Of a DNA stretch of 64,000 nucleotides, positions 54,989-64,000 are shown in pieces. The notes beneath the pieces are model-generated. The model was given only the letters and a program-made list of their open reading frames with translations, searched no databases and was not told where the DNA came from. The translations under genes and the position numbers were made by a program. The DNA is from Argyresthia goedartella (taxonomy: Eukaryota; Arthropoda; Insecta; Lepidoptera; Argyresthiidae). Each line of letters opens with the position of its first letter. Within the stretch, counting starts at the first letter, position 1. The stretch is taken from positions 8,010,501 through 8,074,500 of the forward strand of contig OX463820.1 in NCBI GenBank assembly GCA_949825045.1. The letters run 5' to 3'.

Positions 54989-55245
54989 CGACCCGAATGG
55001 CCGAGTCGGCAGTGTCCTTGCCTACGAAGCCAAGGGTCCCGGGTTCAAGTCCCGGTGGGGGCAAATATTTGATTGATGAGAATATTTGACAGATGTTTGT
55101 ACCCTAGTCATGGTTGTTTATCTATCTAAGTATAATAATTTGTTATATAAGTACGTGTATCGTTGTCTAGTACCCAAGATACAGGGAATCCTAGTTTGGG
55201 GCTAAATCAATGTGTGTAAAAAGTGTCCAAGGTATTATAATTATT
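54989..55245 (+). mobile_element. tRNA-derived SINE, family A, copy 3
   Basis: Head cgacccgaatggccgagtcg, B box ggttcaagtcccggtggggg (one change in the box), body and tail of attatt repeats as in the other two copies. A short partial duplication (gagaatatttgacagatg) interrupts the body at about 55078. Confidence 0.9.
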
Positions 55246-55447
55246 ATTGCTTGCTACCGCACTCGGAATATAGGGCTCTTCATGGACTGAACGGCGTGTC
55301 CGCGCGTTACGGTTATTTCAGGACAAATGAAACGCGGCAATTTGTTAAGCAAAATTATGCGAGGGAAAAATGTCTCACAAACGCAAATGTAGAAGATAAT
55401 AAATGTATGCTAAATAAATATAATGTGTTGGAAGATATAATAATATA
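55246..55447. other. Unrecognised segment
   Basis: An open frame from 55212 reaches into the RT fragment below, but its first part matches nothing I know. Confidence 0.35.
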
Positions 55448-55641
55448 TAATGAAGACACTAGATTGGAGCGAAAGAGGACTCAATATAGACGGCGCGCGC
55501 TTGTCACACCTGCGTTTTGCCGACGATCTGATCCTCCTGTCGAAGATCTCCAAAGCATGCTCGAACAACTTCATGAAGCATCCCAGAAGGTTGGCCTTAG
55601 AACGAATATGTCCAAGACACAGATTGTGTCTTGGACATATT
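55448..55641 (+). pseudogene. RTE-type reverse transcriptase fragment ending in a hairpin
   Basis: Across a frameshift the fragment reads GLNIDGARLSHLRFADDLIL and EDLQSMLEQLHEASQKVGLR then NMSKTQIV, the FADD palm motif and following segment of RTE-clade LINEs. At its end, aatatgtccaagacaca (55605-55621) is followed after 3 bases by its exact complement (55625-55641), so the coding sequence folds back on itself exactly where homology ends. Confidence 0.85.
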
Positions 55642-55873
55642 AATGTGTAGCGATCCGGAGCTCGTACCTAATTTTATCGTAGGCCCTAATAACAGATCTT
55701 ACACTAAACATATAACTTAACTTAATACGAAACATTTCGCAGTGCAGATCCAATTATAGGTAAACACAACATATAAAAAAGCATTATGAAATGCCTACAT
55801 ATCACCCGTCATATAAATTAAAAAGCAGCGTTTAAACAAAAAAAATAATCAAGAAAAGGGTGATGTTAATACT
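55642..55873. other. No gene found
   Basis: Nothing recognisable. Confidence 0.4.
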
Positions 55874-56278
55874 AAAAAGGTCAAGTGCGAGTCGGACTCG
55901 CGCACGAAGGTTTCCGTACCACAGTACAATGGTAGGGATGGTGTGGAGTGAATAGTTTGGATTTTAAATAGCAAAATGTCGTTTACAAAGTTATTGGTGC
56001 GGCTACTTTCACACTCCGTGTACGTAATAAGGTGCAATTCATAAGTTTGTATTTTTATTGAAAGAATTGTTGTATGGGAGCCCCCTTAAATATTTAATTT
56101 ATTCTGTTTTTTAGTATTTGTTGTTATAGCGGCAACAGATATACATAACCTGTGAAAATTTCATCTGGCTAACTATCACGGTTCTTGAGATACAGCCTGG
56201 TGACAGACGGACGGACGGACAGCGGAGGCTTAGTAATAGGGTACCGTTTGGCACCCTTCGGGTACGGAACCCTAAAAA
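55874..56278 (+). repeat. Repeat D, longest copy (about 405 bp)
   Basis: Starts aaaaaggtcaagtgcgagtc, contains ggactcgcgcacgaagg, attgttgtatgggagccccc, gacggacggacggacagcgg and ends ggtacggaaccctaaaaac. The ggttccgtacc-type motif near both ends is inverted. Fragments lie at 19505, 33705, 53000 and 59740. This type of repeat is common in Lepidoptera; it has no gene of its own. Confidence 0.8.
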
Positions 56279-56299
56279 CTAAAAACAGATAGATATGCT

Positions 56300-57365
56300 T
56301 ACTTCTAACTTATAACTTAACCGCTAAGGCAGCTGCTACATTTGTTTTAAATCTACCTAAACTAAGAACAAATAGATCTACCTTATCAGAACGAGACAAG
56401 AACAATTTATTATAAGATCGGAAAATGCTACATGAAATGCTGTTTGAGCCAATATTGGTCCTGGACGGTTTCACCTAGAATGGAAGATAATTAACAATTC
56501 TGGCGTTCGGACGCGGCACAACAAAACCAACCCTCGAGAGCAACTCTGGACAGTTCAAGCCTCCCCTTAATATTTTAAATAGTAATACTTGATCTGCTAA
56601 AGATCGCCTATCTTCGAGAGACAAGAAATTAAAATACTTTAGGCGGTCCTGGTATAAGGGCAATGTCAACATTTTCTTCTGGTGTACTGTCAAGCAGAAA
56701 AGAAATTTCTTATGAATCTTTTCAATTCTGTTGATGTGACATTGATAATGGGGAAACCAAATACTAGGACAGTACTCCAAAGAGCTGCGAACTAATGCAA
56801 AGTATGTCATCTTAAGTGCAGATACTTTCCTAAACGATTTACAGTTTTGCCACACAAAACCCAGCATTTTCAATATTTTTTTAATAATTTCATTGATGTG
56901 GGAAATAAAGGACAATTTCTTATCGAGAATAATACCAGGATCAAGGATTTCATCAACTTCCTCAAGAACATAGCCATTTAGTTGGTATGATGACTGGACC
57001 GGTTTCAACTTTTTTGTGAACTTTATGTGTTTGCATTTGCCAGTGTTAAGTGGCAATTTGTACTTGACTGTCCAGTTATGCACCATATCTAGATCATGCT
57101 GAAGAAAAATTACATGAGCTTGACTTTCAATGACTCTGTAGAGTTTCAGATCATCGGCAAAAAACGAGAATTTACAATGACGCAATTCAGATGCTAAGTC
57201 ATTGATAAAAGCTAAGAACAGCTTAGGGCCCAGATGTGAACCCTGGGGGACCCCAGAAGTTGCCATGAACTGTTTGGATTCATATCCACAGACTACCACC
57301 CTCTGTGACCTGTTGGAGAGGTAAGAACAGAACCACTTCAATATAATAATGAATGCACATATAGT
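56300..57365 (-). pseudogene. LINE reverse transcriptase, 5'-truncated
   Basis: On the minus strand from about 57365: FIIILKWFCSYLSNRSQRVV, SGVPQGSHLGPKLFLAFIND, FSFFADDLKLYRVI (FADD intact), LPLNTGKCKHIKF, LDPGIILDKKLSFISHI and the thumb SLEYCPSIWFPHY, then RLKYFNFLSLEDRRSLADQV. A stop at 56475 interrupts it; the C-terminal region continues to about 56310 (RTNIGSNSISCSIFRSYNKL). The lineage differs from the other LINEs here. It stops at the FLYWCH fragment on the opposite strand. Confidence 0.88.
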
Positions 57366-57652
57366 TTTTGGATGGTAGGAATGGTGGAAAAGTTCTCTGG
57401 AGGCTTGGATACAAACATTCTTTGCGGAAAAAGAACAAGAAGGACAAGGTTTCCATATGGCGATGCTATAATCGTCATTGTAAAGGCTCATTGTCTTATA
57501 ATGGAGACGATCAAACCGTCACAAGGGTAAGCCAACACCAATGTGCTCCTGATTTTACTTCGTTTAAACAAGAAAAAAATATTAGCGAACTAAAACAGCA
57601 GTCTGCTGTGACTTCAGGCCTATCCCGAGAATATAAGAGGAAAATGTGTTGA
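57366..57652 (+). pseudogene. FLYWCH zinc-finger fragment
   Basis: The frame reads GRNGGKVLWRLGYKHSLRKK, then SIWRCYNRHCKGSLSYNGDD and VSQHQCAPD, giving the W-R-C, C-K-G, H-x-C spacing of a FLYWCH zinc finger. Such domains occur as many alternative exons of mod(mdg4)-like genes and in transposon-derived proteins. The start of the usual Phe-rich lead-in is shifted in frame (tttttggatggt at 57365). The frame stops at 57652 after a Lys-rich end. No splice sites were evident, so this may be a dispersed copy and not an exon in use. Confidence 0.65.
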
Positions 57653-59739
57653 ATTTCAAGGAAAATACAGATTACTATGACAAAATCCAGTTTTTGTCAG
57701 TTAAAGACATTTTGTATGTTGCCAGAAAAAAATCACCTCATATATATCTGACGCTGACTGTACCTTGTGCTTATGACTGACTGTACTTCTGAGAGTTTAC
57801 GTAGGACAGGTGACAACGTTTAAAAAATAAATATCTGATTAAGTAATACTTGACTGTTCTTCAAGTTCATTTTCTATCCGACTGTACAATATAGGACAAT
57901 GGTCTTCTTATTGTATAAATATTTCAACAACACAAATCAAATAAAGATATCTCGCCAAAAGTCGTTCAAAGTGAATATTTCGTATAACAAATAATACGAA
58001 ATATTAAAATTAATAATTAAATACTGACAAATCAGACAGTGATATAACGAGGTATAACCGAAGGCCGCTCTTTCTTCGGTTATATCTTTTACTCATCAAA
58101 CAATCTCTCTCTCGATGAGGGGTGGATATAGAAGCGCGTGCGTGCCGATTCACATTGATTGGCTTAGAACTCGCACAAACGATTAGCCGGCACCATAGAT
58201 ATCTGTAGCCGGCACTCACGTCTCCAAAATATCTAAGTAAGGAGGTAAAATAGGTCGGTGAACTCACCTTCACCAAAGTTGAATGTTAGTATAGCTAATT
58301 CTGTCGCATACCATACAAGCACATCGCAAAACTGGTATGGCTAAACTATCGTGGTATAAGTCCTACGCTACCAGTATTGTCAACTTTTAAATCTAGCGGA
58401 TTTGCCTATATTATGTTGTAATTTATATTTGAAATACGGTATCATTTCTTATCATATCTTGTCCGGTTATTTTAGTTGAAAGTTAAGGATTAGAGTTGAA
58501 ACAAAAACTCTTAATTTTATTCAGAATCAGACAGTATGTATAATTGTGTATGAATAATGTAGTTAATGTTAGTTAAGGTCAGAGTCAATTTTAATTCAGA
58601 TAAAAATAAACAAGGTAACTTAAAAAATTCTAAGTATAAATTAAAATTAAAATACACAAGTTGAAATAAAATGAAGAAAAAAAACCCACTTAAAAGAAGT
58701 AACAATTCAATCTTGTAGTTAATTCAATAATAATCTACGTATCATATATATCATAATGGCTTATTATTTTCCAGGTGACTAACAACCCGCTAGAGCGAAC
58801 ACTATTTCAAAATATGACGCCCGAGCGCACACTGGTTAAGCGGTCGGCGCGCGCACTTTACTATTAAATTCCCAGAAGGATACACATGAAGCTTATCGTA
58901 AATGCAATTATTGTGTATGTCACAAGAAGAATAGAGTCACAATAGTGTCGAATAATGTGTTTTGTTAGCTGCCTTACTTTAGATTCTATGGGCGTTTGAA
59001 TAACAAAATTTCGATTTAAATAAAATCTAAAGCGACAACCTATGTTTTATTTTAGTTCATTGTATAGCCTATCTCATCGTTATTTTGATAAAATCAAAAC
59101 ATCGTAAGGTGCTGGAGCTAATATTTGAACTATCAAGCCAAATGTAACGCACGCCGTGAAAAAGAGCACATTACGCAACAGATCGCGTAAGGCTCCCGGC
59201 AGACAGATTTTATTCTTCGTCAAAATTACCAAAGTGCAATTTTTGTATGATGAATGAAATAGATAGGTAGGTTTCAATAAACTAGTAACAGTTACATTTA
59301 ATATAAATAAATATTAGGTAAATAATAATATTATTTTTATAAAAAATATGCTTTCATGTAAGTAGGTAGGTATTTATTTTTAATTAGAATAGGACTGTCA
59401 TCATTTGAAGTATTAAAAAAGGGATATCTATAGATGTGCCGTTGCCGGCTATATTGCCATTGCCATTTAATTCCCACAAATGGCAATAATGACCATCAAT
59501 AGGGATACTATCTTGGGTTCAAATCGTACCTATCCAATAAAAAACATATATAAACTCACAAAACAACGAAATTAAAAAATAATTATTATTCAAAAAATAA
59601 ATACTTAATAAATTAATTTTAAAATTATTTATTTGCGTAATTTTTCAAAAAGTAACGTAACAAAACAATATTTAAACATATCCTTGGTACCTATATAACA
59701 AACCTCGGACCATCATTCAACTCTCTATCTATAACAGTT
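57653..59739. other. No gene found
   Basis: AT-rich. An imperfect hairpin lies at about 58050-58092 (gaggtataaccgaag ... cttcggttatatctt). On the minus strand ttggtgaag|gtgagttc at about 58263-58281 resembles a splice donor, but no exon with domain content could be built. Confidence 0.35.
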
Positions 59740-59835
59740 CGTGTAACACAGTCCGCTGACGGACAGACGGACGGACTAGTGGAGGCTTAGTGATAGGGTC
59801 TCGTTTGGCACCCTTTGGGTACCGAACTCTAAAAT
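59740..59835 (+). repeat. Repeat D, 3' end
   Basis: cgctgacggacagacggacg, gtggaggcttagtgataggg, ggcaccctttgggtaccgaa match 56205-56278. Confidence 0.7.
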
Positions 59836-59980
59836 GCAATAAAACAGCTTTGATATTTAGTTATTTTTGGAGGCTCAATAATAAAATATGTAAAGTGCCA
59901 CAAGGATCTTATGGTACGCGGCTGTAATCAGAACTAGCTCCGCCATCTTATAAATCGTGTTAGAGAGAGGAAGAGAGGTG

Positions 59981-60316
59981 ATGCTAGCTAAAAGTGGCCC
60001 CCCTTATTTAAATATCATCCTTATACCATCTAAAGATCCTAGAGGAACTGTAAAAACGTACGTGATGTCAATTGGTTGCGGAGAAAAAGTCCTTTCGGCA
60101 TCTTCATATTCACTAAAAAAAATAGAATTAAATATATGTAAGTAATTAGGAAATTGTCATTAAATGCATGAAATAAAATAAAATTTGTCATACTTTATTG
60201 CAGATGGCCGGCTTGTACTCGGCACTGGCGAAGTAACTGATCTAAAACCAAAATGTCGTTACACAAATATTTTAGAAAAAGTACTTAGCAGTTTATTAAT
60301 AAAGTATTTATTATGA
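59981..60316 (+). CDS. Two-exon small gene (66-bp intron), unidentified
   Basis: ATG at 59981 begins MLAKSGPPYLNIILIPSKDP, 52 codons plus one base to a consensus donor (t|gtaagtaat, 60138). A 66-bp intron ends at tttattgcag (60203). The second exon restores the frame with the codon TAT, then GRLVLGTGEVTDLKPKCRYT and NILEKVLSSLLIKYLL, stop at 60314-60316. Total 89 residues. Open reading through the join, ideal donor and acceptor, and insect-size intron support a real gene or a recently dead one. The start may instead lie in an upstream exon: gtgttag|agag at about 59963 could be an acceptor. No family was recognised. It lies downstream of NOS exon 2 on the same strand, so it may be nested in a NOS intron. 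Confidence 0.55.
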
Positions 60317-60337
60317 TATATTTTTTACTGAGGACAC

Positions 60338-60435
60338 CTAGCTGACTTCAAAAAGTTCACGCTTTGCTTTGCTTTTTCCTCGGTCACGACCACGACCACG
60401 ACCACGATCCTGACCTTGACGCTTATTTTCCATTC
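60338..60435 (-). CDS. Possible RG-rich terminal exon, unidentified
   Basis: On the minus strand an acceptor (gtattcag|) at 60436 opens 98 bases. In the frame beginning at its third base they read MENKRQGQDRGRGRGRDRGK and SKAKRELFEVS, stop at 60338-60340. An AATAAA-type signal lies about 40 bases further (complement of about 60294-60304). RG-rich tails are usual in RNA-binding proteins. The upstream exon was not found; a gtgagt donor on the minus strand near 60493-60498 is a weak candidate. The CACGAC repeat of the other strand could create such a pattern by chance. It is tail to tail with the preceding gene, 21 bp apart. Confidence 0.35.
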
Positions 60436-60707
60436 CTGAATACAAAAATATATTTTTATGTTTGTTATTTTCAGGTTACTTTTTTAAGTCCCACTCACTT
60501 TGTATACCATTTTCTACATACAACATGCATACAACACATAGATCTACCAAATTTTATATCACAGTAAAGAACAATAAAGGACGAGAAATTCGTGTTTGCA
60601 AATAGCCTTATTTCGGGCCACTTTCATGACTTCGCGCGATCGAGGAATATAGATTTGCCATCAATAATCTATCGGGAAGTAAATACTATGAGAAATAAGT
60701 AGTAAAA

Positions 60708-60995
60708 CATAATAACTTAAATGACAGGACTGTATGGGGTTAATCTGGCTCAACACAGACCTTGCTGTTAATAATTTTGTAATTATTTATTCCTGCTTAT
60801 TAATCGTAACAATAATTTTTTTCATATTTGTATTAGTTAAGCACAACCTATTTTTAAAAGAGATCTAAAAATAAATCTGTGGGAGTTTCTACGCCCTTCT
60901 TCTCCCACAGTGGTCCAATGTAGATAAGAGGCAAAAAATGACGTTTGCTAAGTATATGTAAATATCTACAGTAATAAAGTACTTTGATTATTGAC
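60708..60995 (+). mobile_element. LINE 3' end (family L1)
   Basis: Starts in the last codons (LNDRTVWG), then the 3' UTR ggttaatctggctcaacaca, attatttattcctgcttatt, aaaagagatctaaaaat, gtggtccaatgtag, and aataaagt with a tail based on ttgattattgactattgac. The same family is at 7074, 14519 (reversed) and 30655. Confidence 0.85.
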
Positions 60996-61639
60996 TATTG
61001 ACAAAATTGATATTAAACTGTCTGTAAAGACTCAATCAATACTATTATTTGAACAGATATTAATTTAAATCTGTTTCTGTAAGATACATATAGCCATATA
61101 CATAAGACACGTATAACAACCAAACTGAACAAAAAAATTGTATAGGCTTTTGAATTAATCCAATTTATTTCATGAATCACTCGTCTAATTCAAAGAAACT
61201 GCTACATATCAATAAAGCATACTTTGTAGCATAAAGTAAGCTAAATAACATCACACAAATCCAGAAAAAAAACATACTTACTTATTATTTAGAATCGGGC
61301 GCCCGAGTACACCTTCAAACACTTTTTCTATTATTATCATAGTCAAGTTAGAATGCCGAAAACATCGAATGTTTCCCTTATCCAACGCTTTCTTTCATTA
61401 CCTTTCCAACAGTGTACTTAAAATTGACAACTGCTATAGTAAAAATGCCAACAATAGCCAACCTACGAAACTTTGAATTTGGTCCACGAATATGGCTTCG
61501 TTACATCGAGCATTTGAAGAATGAGCCAGTTTCGTGGACATGTTCACCGGAGCGGACTAAGTGTATGCAACTAATAAAATAACTTGCCAGCGATTAAATA
61601 TTTTCGCGACAATATTATAATCATATTTTATTTTTAAAC
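60996..61639. other. No gene found
   Basis: AT-rich. Nothing recognisable. Confidence 0.4.
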
Positions 61640-62908
61640 TAAGCTTTATTTATTATTAAAAGTGGGAACAGTATACAGTAATATACACAAAAGAACCTAA
61701 CTTATGTACAAATATTAAATTAAATAAAAAATATCTCTCAGATCGCCGCCGTCGAGAGGCAGAGTGCCCAACATGCTGGCACCATTACCTCGCTGTATAG
61801 CCAGGCTTATGCGCTGGGCGAGGAAGGTGCCAGCTCTTGGATCACCCGACGCTTCAACGAGTCTTTTCGCAATCTCTTTAAAGACTCGCCGTGCGTCAGG
61901 ACCCCACGGCCCGAGGGTCTCCACGCCAAACGGCACAAATATGTAGTCCTCCCCGAGGGCGGCATACTTGCGCCGCTTGAGACCCTCCGCAGAGTCCGCC
62001 GCTGCGCTGGCCCTTGAAGAAATCGCTGATAAATGGGATGGCGCTAGTGAATCAACACATGTCGCATCCCACACCAGCGACCTCCCATGCTGCCATGGAA
62101 TGAGCGTCATTCCGTCGGGCCTCTTTCCGTCGTCGCGGGCTATGCTAGGGGGTTCGAGAACAGATGGCAAGCCCGCGCTGGAAAGGGCCCGACGGATGAC
62201 GTCATTCAGAGCAGCATGTCTAGAGAGACGGCCAGCGCTGTAGTTGCAGGACAGGCCGTGGTGTCCACGTTGGCACACCCTGGCACCGCAGCGGCAACGA
62301 TGTATCTCATTAGTTTTTACCCCCAGTCGTAGACAGACCGCCAGCGACAGGGTGGTCCTTTCAAGCAACGTGCCGAGCTGTCTGGAGGGAATGGCATGTA
62401 GCCAGTGCCCTGACTCTCGCTCCCTGGTTGCGAGCAGACGAGCACGCTCTGCAGGGTTAGTTGCGGCGTTAAGGAGGCTCTCACGCCTTTGGAGGCAGAG
62501 CGGCTCATCCCACAACCTTTGGGATTTTGAGTTTAGTGGGGAATTTTGACCCGGACAGGCTTGCGTCCAAGCGCTCCTGGCATCGGCTAGGCACGTAACC
62601 TCAACATCACCAAGTGAAGGGTTAATTATTTTACCGAAGAGGTCACGTGTACCATAGGCCGAGGATAGGAACGCTGGAAGCGCGACATCTGATATATTTC
62701 GGATCCCCAAGCCACCGTGTCTTATAGGCAGGCATGCCTGCGTCCAGCTGTTGTCATCGAAACTGCAATTTAGGATGTCTGTTAGGGTTTTTTGTATTAG
62801 GTGATCGAGAAATAAAAGGGAAGAAGGGTATTTCCATAGTGGGGCGCAGCGGAGGACATACGTCAATTTAGGCACAAAGAGGCAGAAGCGAATACAATCA
62901 AACTTCAA
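61640..62908 (-). mobile_element. 5'-truncated LINE with restriction-like endonuclease
   Basis: On the minus strand the intact 397-codon C-terminal frame (61715-62908) is followed by a short 3' UTR with AATAAA (about 61650). Upstream of 62905 the frame is closed, so RT was lost through 5' truncation. Placement of the endonuclease after RT, together with a CCHC knuckle, marks the R2/R4/NeSL/Hero-like branches of LINEs, distinct from the APE-type LINEs elsewhere in the window. Confidence 0.75.
61715..62908 (-). CDS. LINE ORF C-terminus: CCHC knuckle and RLE endonuclease
   Basis: 397 codons. Residues 1-70 are the end of the RT thumb (CLPIRHGGLGIRNISDVALP). The middle includes SGHWLHAIPSRQLGT. 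Then a knuckle CRCGARVCQRGHHGLSC (Cys-x-Cys-x8-His-x4-Cys). A PD-(D/E)xK-type nuclease follows: GKRPDGMTLIPWQHGRSLVW with DATC, giving the K-R-PD-x14-D spacing of restriction-like LINE endonucleases. The end reads AQRISLAIQRGNGASMLGTL. These parts nick the target site for reverse transcription. No stop or frameshift, hence probably a young insertion. The exact clade is not settled. Confidence 0.8.
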   Translation of the reverse strand: MKFDCIRFCLFVPKLTYVLRCAPLWKYPSSLLFLDHLIQKTLTDILNCSFDDNSWTQACLPIRHGGLGIRNISDVALPAFLSSAYGTRDLFGKIINPSLGDVEVTCLADARSAWTQACPGQNSPLNSKSQRLWDEPLCLQRRESLLNAATNPAERARLLATRERESGHWLHAIPSRQLGTLLERTTLSLAVCLRLGVKTNEIHRCRCGARVCQRGHHGLSCNYSAGRLSRHAALNDVIRRALSSAGLPSVLEPPSIARDDGKRPDGMTLIPWQHGRSLVWDATCVDSLAPSHLSAISSRASAAADSAEGLKRRKYAALGEDYIFVPFGVETLGPWGPDARRVFKEIAKRLVEASGDPRAGTFLAQRISLAIQRGNGASMLGTLPLDGGDLRDIFYLI

Positions 62909-63519
62909 AAATAAGGTCTTATAAAAACTAAGAAATGACAGTTGCGTTAAGGTAGCGAATAAATTACAAAAGCTAGTTGAAATAATAGTCCAAGAGCTAT
63001 AAATAATGACGAAGACTAATAATCTTAAAGGGGTGGCATATATAATATATTATCAACTATTACGTGCCATCTAAAAAACCACTTTCGGGCTCTGACTTGT
63101 AGGCAGCTCAAAATGTTCAAACGATTACTATAAATAAGTAATAAGGGGTCATTAAATATTTTCTTACATCATAGTTTAATGAAAACGGCCGAATGCACAT
63201 GCCATTGCCCTCAATTTTTCAAAATATATATGCTAACATATAATAGGCCTTGCTATAAGGCTGAAACTATTGAACTTACGATGACGATTGACGAGCACTA
63301 GGGATAACGACGTCGCAAGTTGCAGGTGACTCAACAATTTTACCAGCTATAGGGACAGAGACATCAGTAGTTAAATTTTCTATACTGAAGTAAAAAGTTG
63401 ACTCCTCCAGCCGACTGAACCACGGGTGTGCAACTCGATCCACGACTCTGCAATGCGGAAGTTAGCTATGGCCTCATCTAGGCATTCCAACGCGTACTCG
63501 AGATATCCTCACAACAAAG
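62909..63519. other. No gene found
   Basis: AT-rich sequence with no recognised element. Confidence 0.4.
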
Positions 63520-63600
63520 AAGAATGTAAGAATGTAATTGTCCATTAATGTGTATATGCAATAAAGTATAAAGTATAAAGAAAGAATAAAGAATGCTTGA
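63520..63600 (+). mobile_element. LINE 3' tail fragment
   Basis: tgcaataaagtataaagtat and aaagaaagaataaagaatg form a polyadenylation signal with a short-repeat tail, as at other LINE ends here. Confidence 0.4.
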
Positions 63601-63720
63601 TAGGACAATTGAAATGAAACCGATCTCACCTCTGGAACAGATGATGCCTTACTTGCACGCGAAGAAAATCCTTGAATGAGCATGGTCTCCTCAAAGTGCC
63701 ATGAAGAAGACCGAATTTCA

Positions 63721-63975
63721 TCACAAAATCATCCGAATCTCCTCCTCACTATCTCTATCCAAGTCAATGATGTCATTCGTCGCTAACTCCTCATTCCGCT
63801 GCTCCACCTGCCTGACAATGTCGAACTTCTCCGGGACCCGCAAACCTCCTCGCACAAGCACTTCATATTCCAGCTCATCCCGTGGCAAAAGAACAAAATT
63901 AATTGGCCCCTTTTCTAAAACACTAGCCTCCCTTCCAGCCGACAATTTTTCAAAGTCAACGTCTACACCAGCCAC
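63721..63975 (-). CDS. Gag-like N-terminal fragment, tentative
   Basis: On the minus strand an ATG (63973-63975) opens 84 codons. After MAGVDVDFEKLSAGREASV comes LLPRDELEYEVLVRGGLRVP, which resembles the (L/E)-Y-E-(V/L)-x-x-R-G opening of some arthropod LTR-element gag proteins, and an acidic end (DLDRDSEEEIRMIL). It stops at 63721 just before the LINE tail. It may be an interrupted retroelement gag or an unrelated gene running out of the window. Confidence 0.35.
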   Translation of the reverse strand: MAGVDVDFEKLSAGREASVLEKGPINFVLLPRDELEYEVLVRGGLRVPEKFDIVRQVEQRNEELATNDIIDLDRDSEEEIRMIL

Positions 63976-64000
63976 TCCACCAACATCAAAATGGCTCCGA

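Noticed and set aside
60364..60567. Plus-strand frame with an Asp-His repeat
   Set aside because: It is the reverse of the CACGAC repeat. The minus-strand RG reading with a splice acceptor is the more likely use.
61764..62549. Plus-strand frames opposite the RLE LINE
   Set aside because: Antisense shadows of the 397-codon frame.

Overview
The window is AT-rich, intron-containing animal DNA, most likely from a moth or butterfly (Lepidoptera). The reasons are insect-like short introns, tRNA-derived SINEs of lepidopteran style, a mariner element of the maT (DD37D) type, Tc1, copia and DIRS-like elements, and several non-LTR retrotransposons. Most of the sequence consists of mobile elements in different states of decay.

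The clearest host gene is a nitric oxide synthase (NOS) gene on the + strand. Its first coding exon is 20202-20633 and ends at a GTAAGT donor. A second coding exon at 54110-54246 carries the NOS zinc-binding Cys-x4-Cys motif and is in matching phase. If the two join directly, the intron between them is about 33.5 kb and is filled with transposons. Later NOS exons (catalytic oxygenase, reductase) are not in the window. A second host-like gene, unidentified, is a two-exon model with a 66-bp intron at 59981-60316 (+). A candidate RG-rich terminal exon faces it at 60338-60435 (-).

Layout. 0-7.7 kb: SINE and LINE tails, hairpin elements, a 47-bp minisatellite that runs into a reverse-transcriptase remnant, a decayed SAP-domain gene and a small MITE. 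7.7-20 kb: two near-identical maT mariners (7710-9022 and 16902-18214), each killed by a different single stop, plus SINEs and a family of short repeats. 20-36 kb: NOS exon 1, SINEs, a pair of 0.37-0.39 kb MITEs, an intact Tc1 element (22582-24334) and 5'-truncated LINEs. 36-44 kb: a copia element with both LTRs, lying around a decayed DIRS-like tyrosine-recombinase retroelement. 44.6-48 kb: a GC-rich Jockey-type LINE with a long intact open frame that looks like an in-frame internal-deletion fusion. 48-54 kb: a decayed unknown repetitive gene, a SINE, another LINE and a solo-LTR-like segment. 54-64 kb: NOS exon 2, SINE and RTE remnants, an antisense LINE beside a FLYWCH fragment, the small two-exon gene, and the 3' part of a LINE with a restriction-like endonuclease.

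I did not find a convincing new defence or metabolic system. The most unusual signals are structural: a minisatellite apparently seeded from RT codons, a series of perfect short-loop palindromes often at element junctions, a core module shared by unrelated repeat families, and the cryptic convergent gene pair near 60.3 kb. Start codons, boundaries and family names were judged by eye; no database search was possible.
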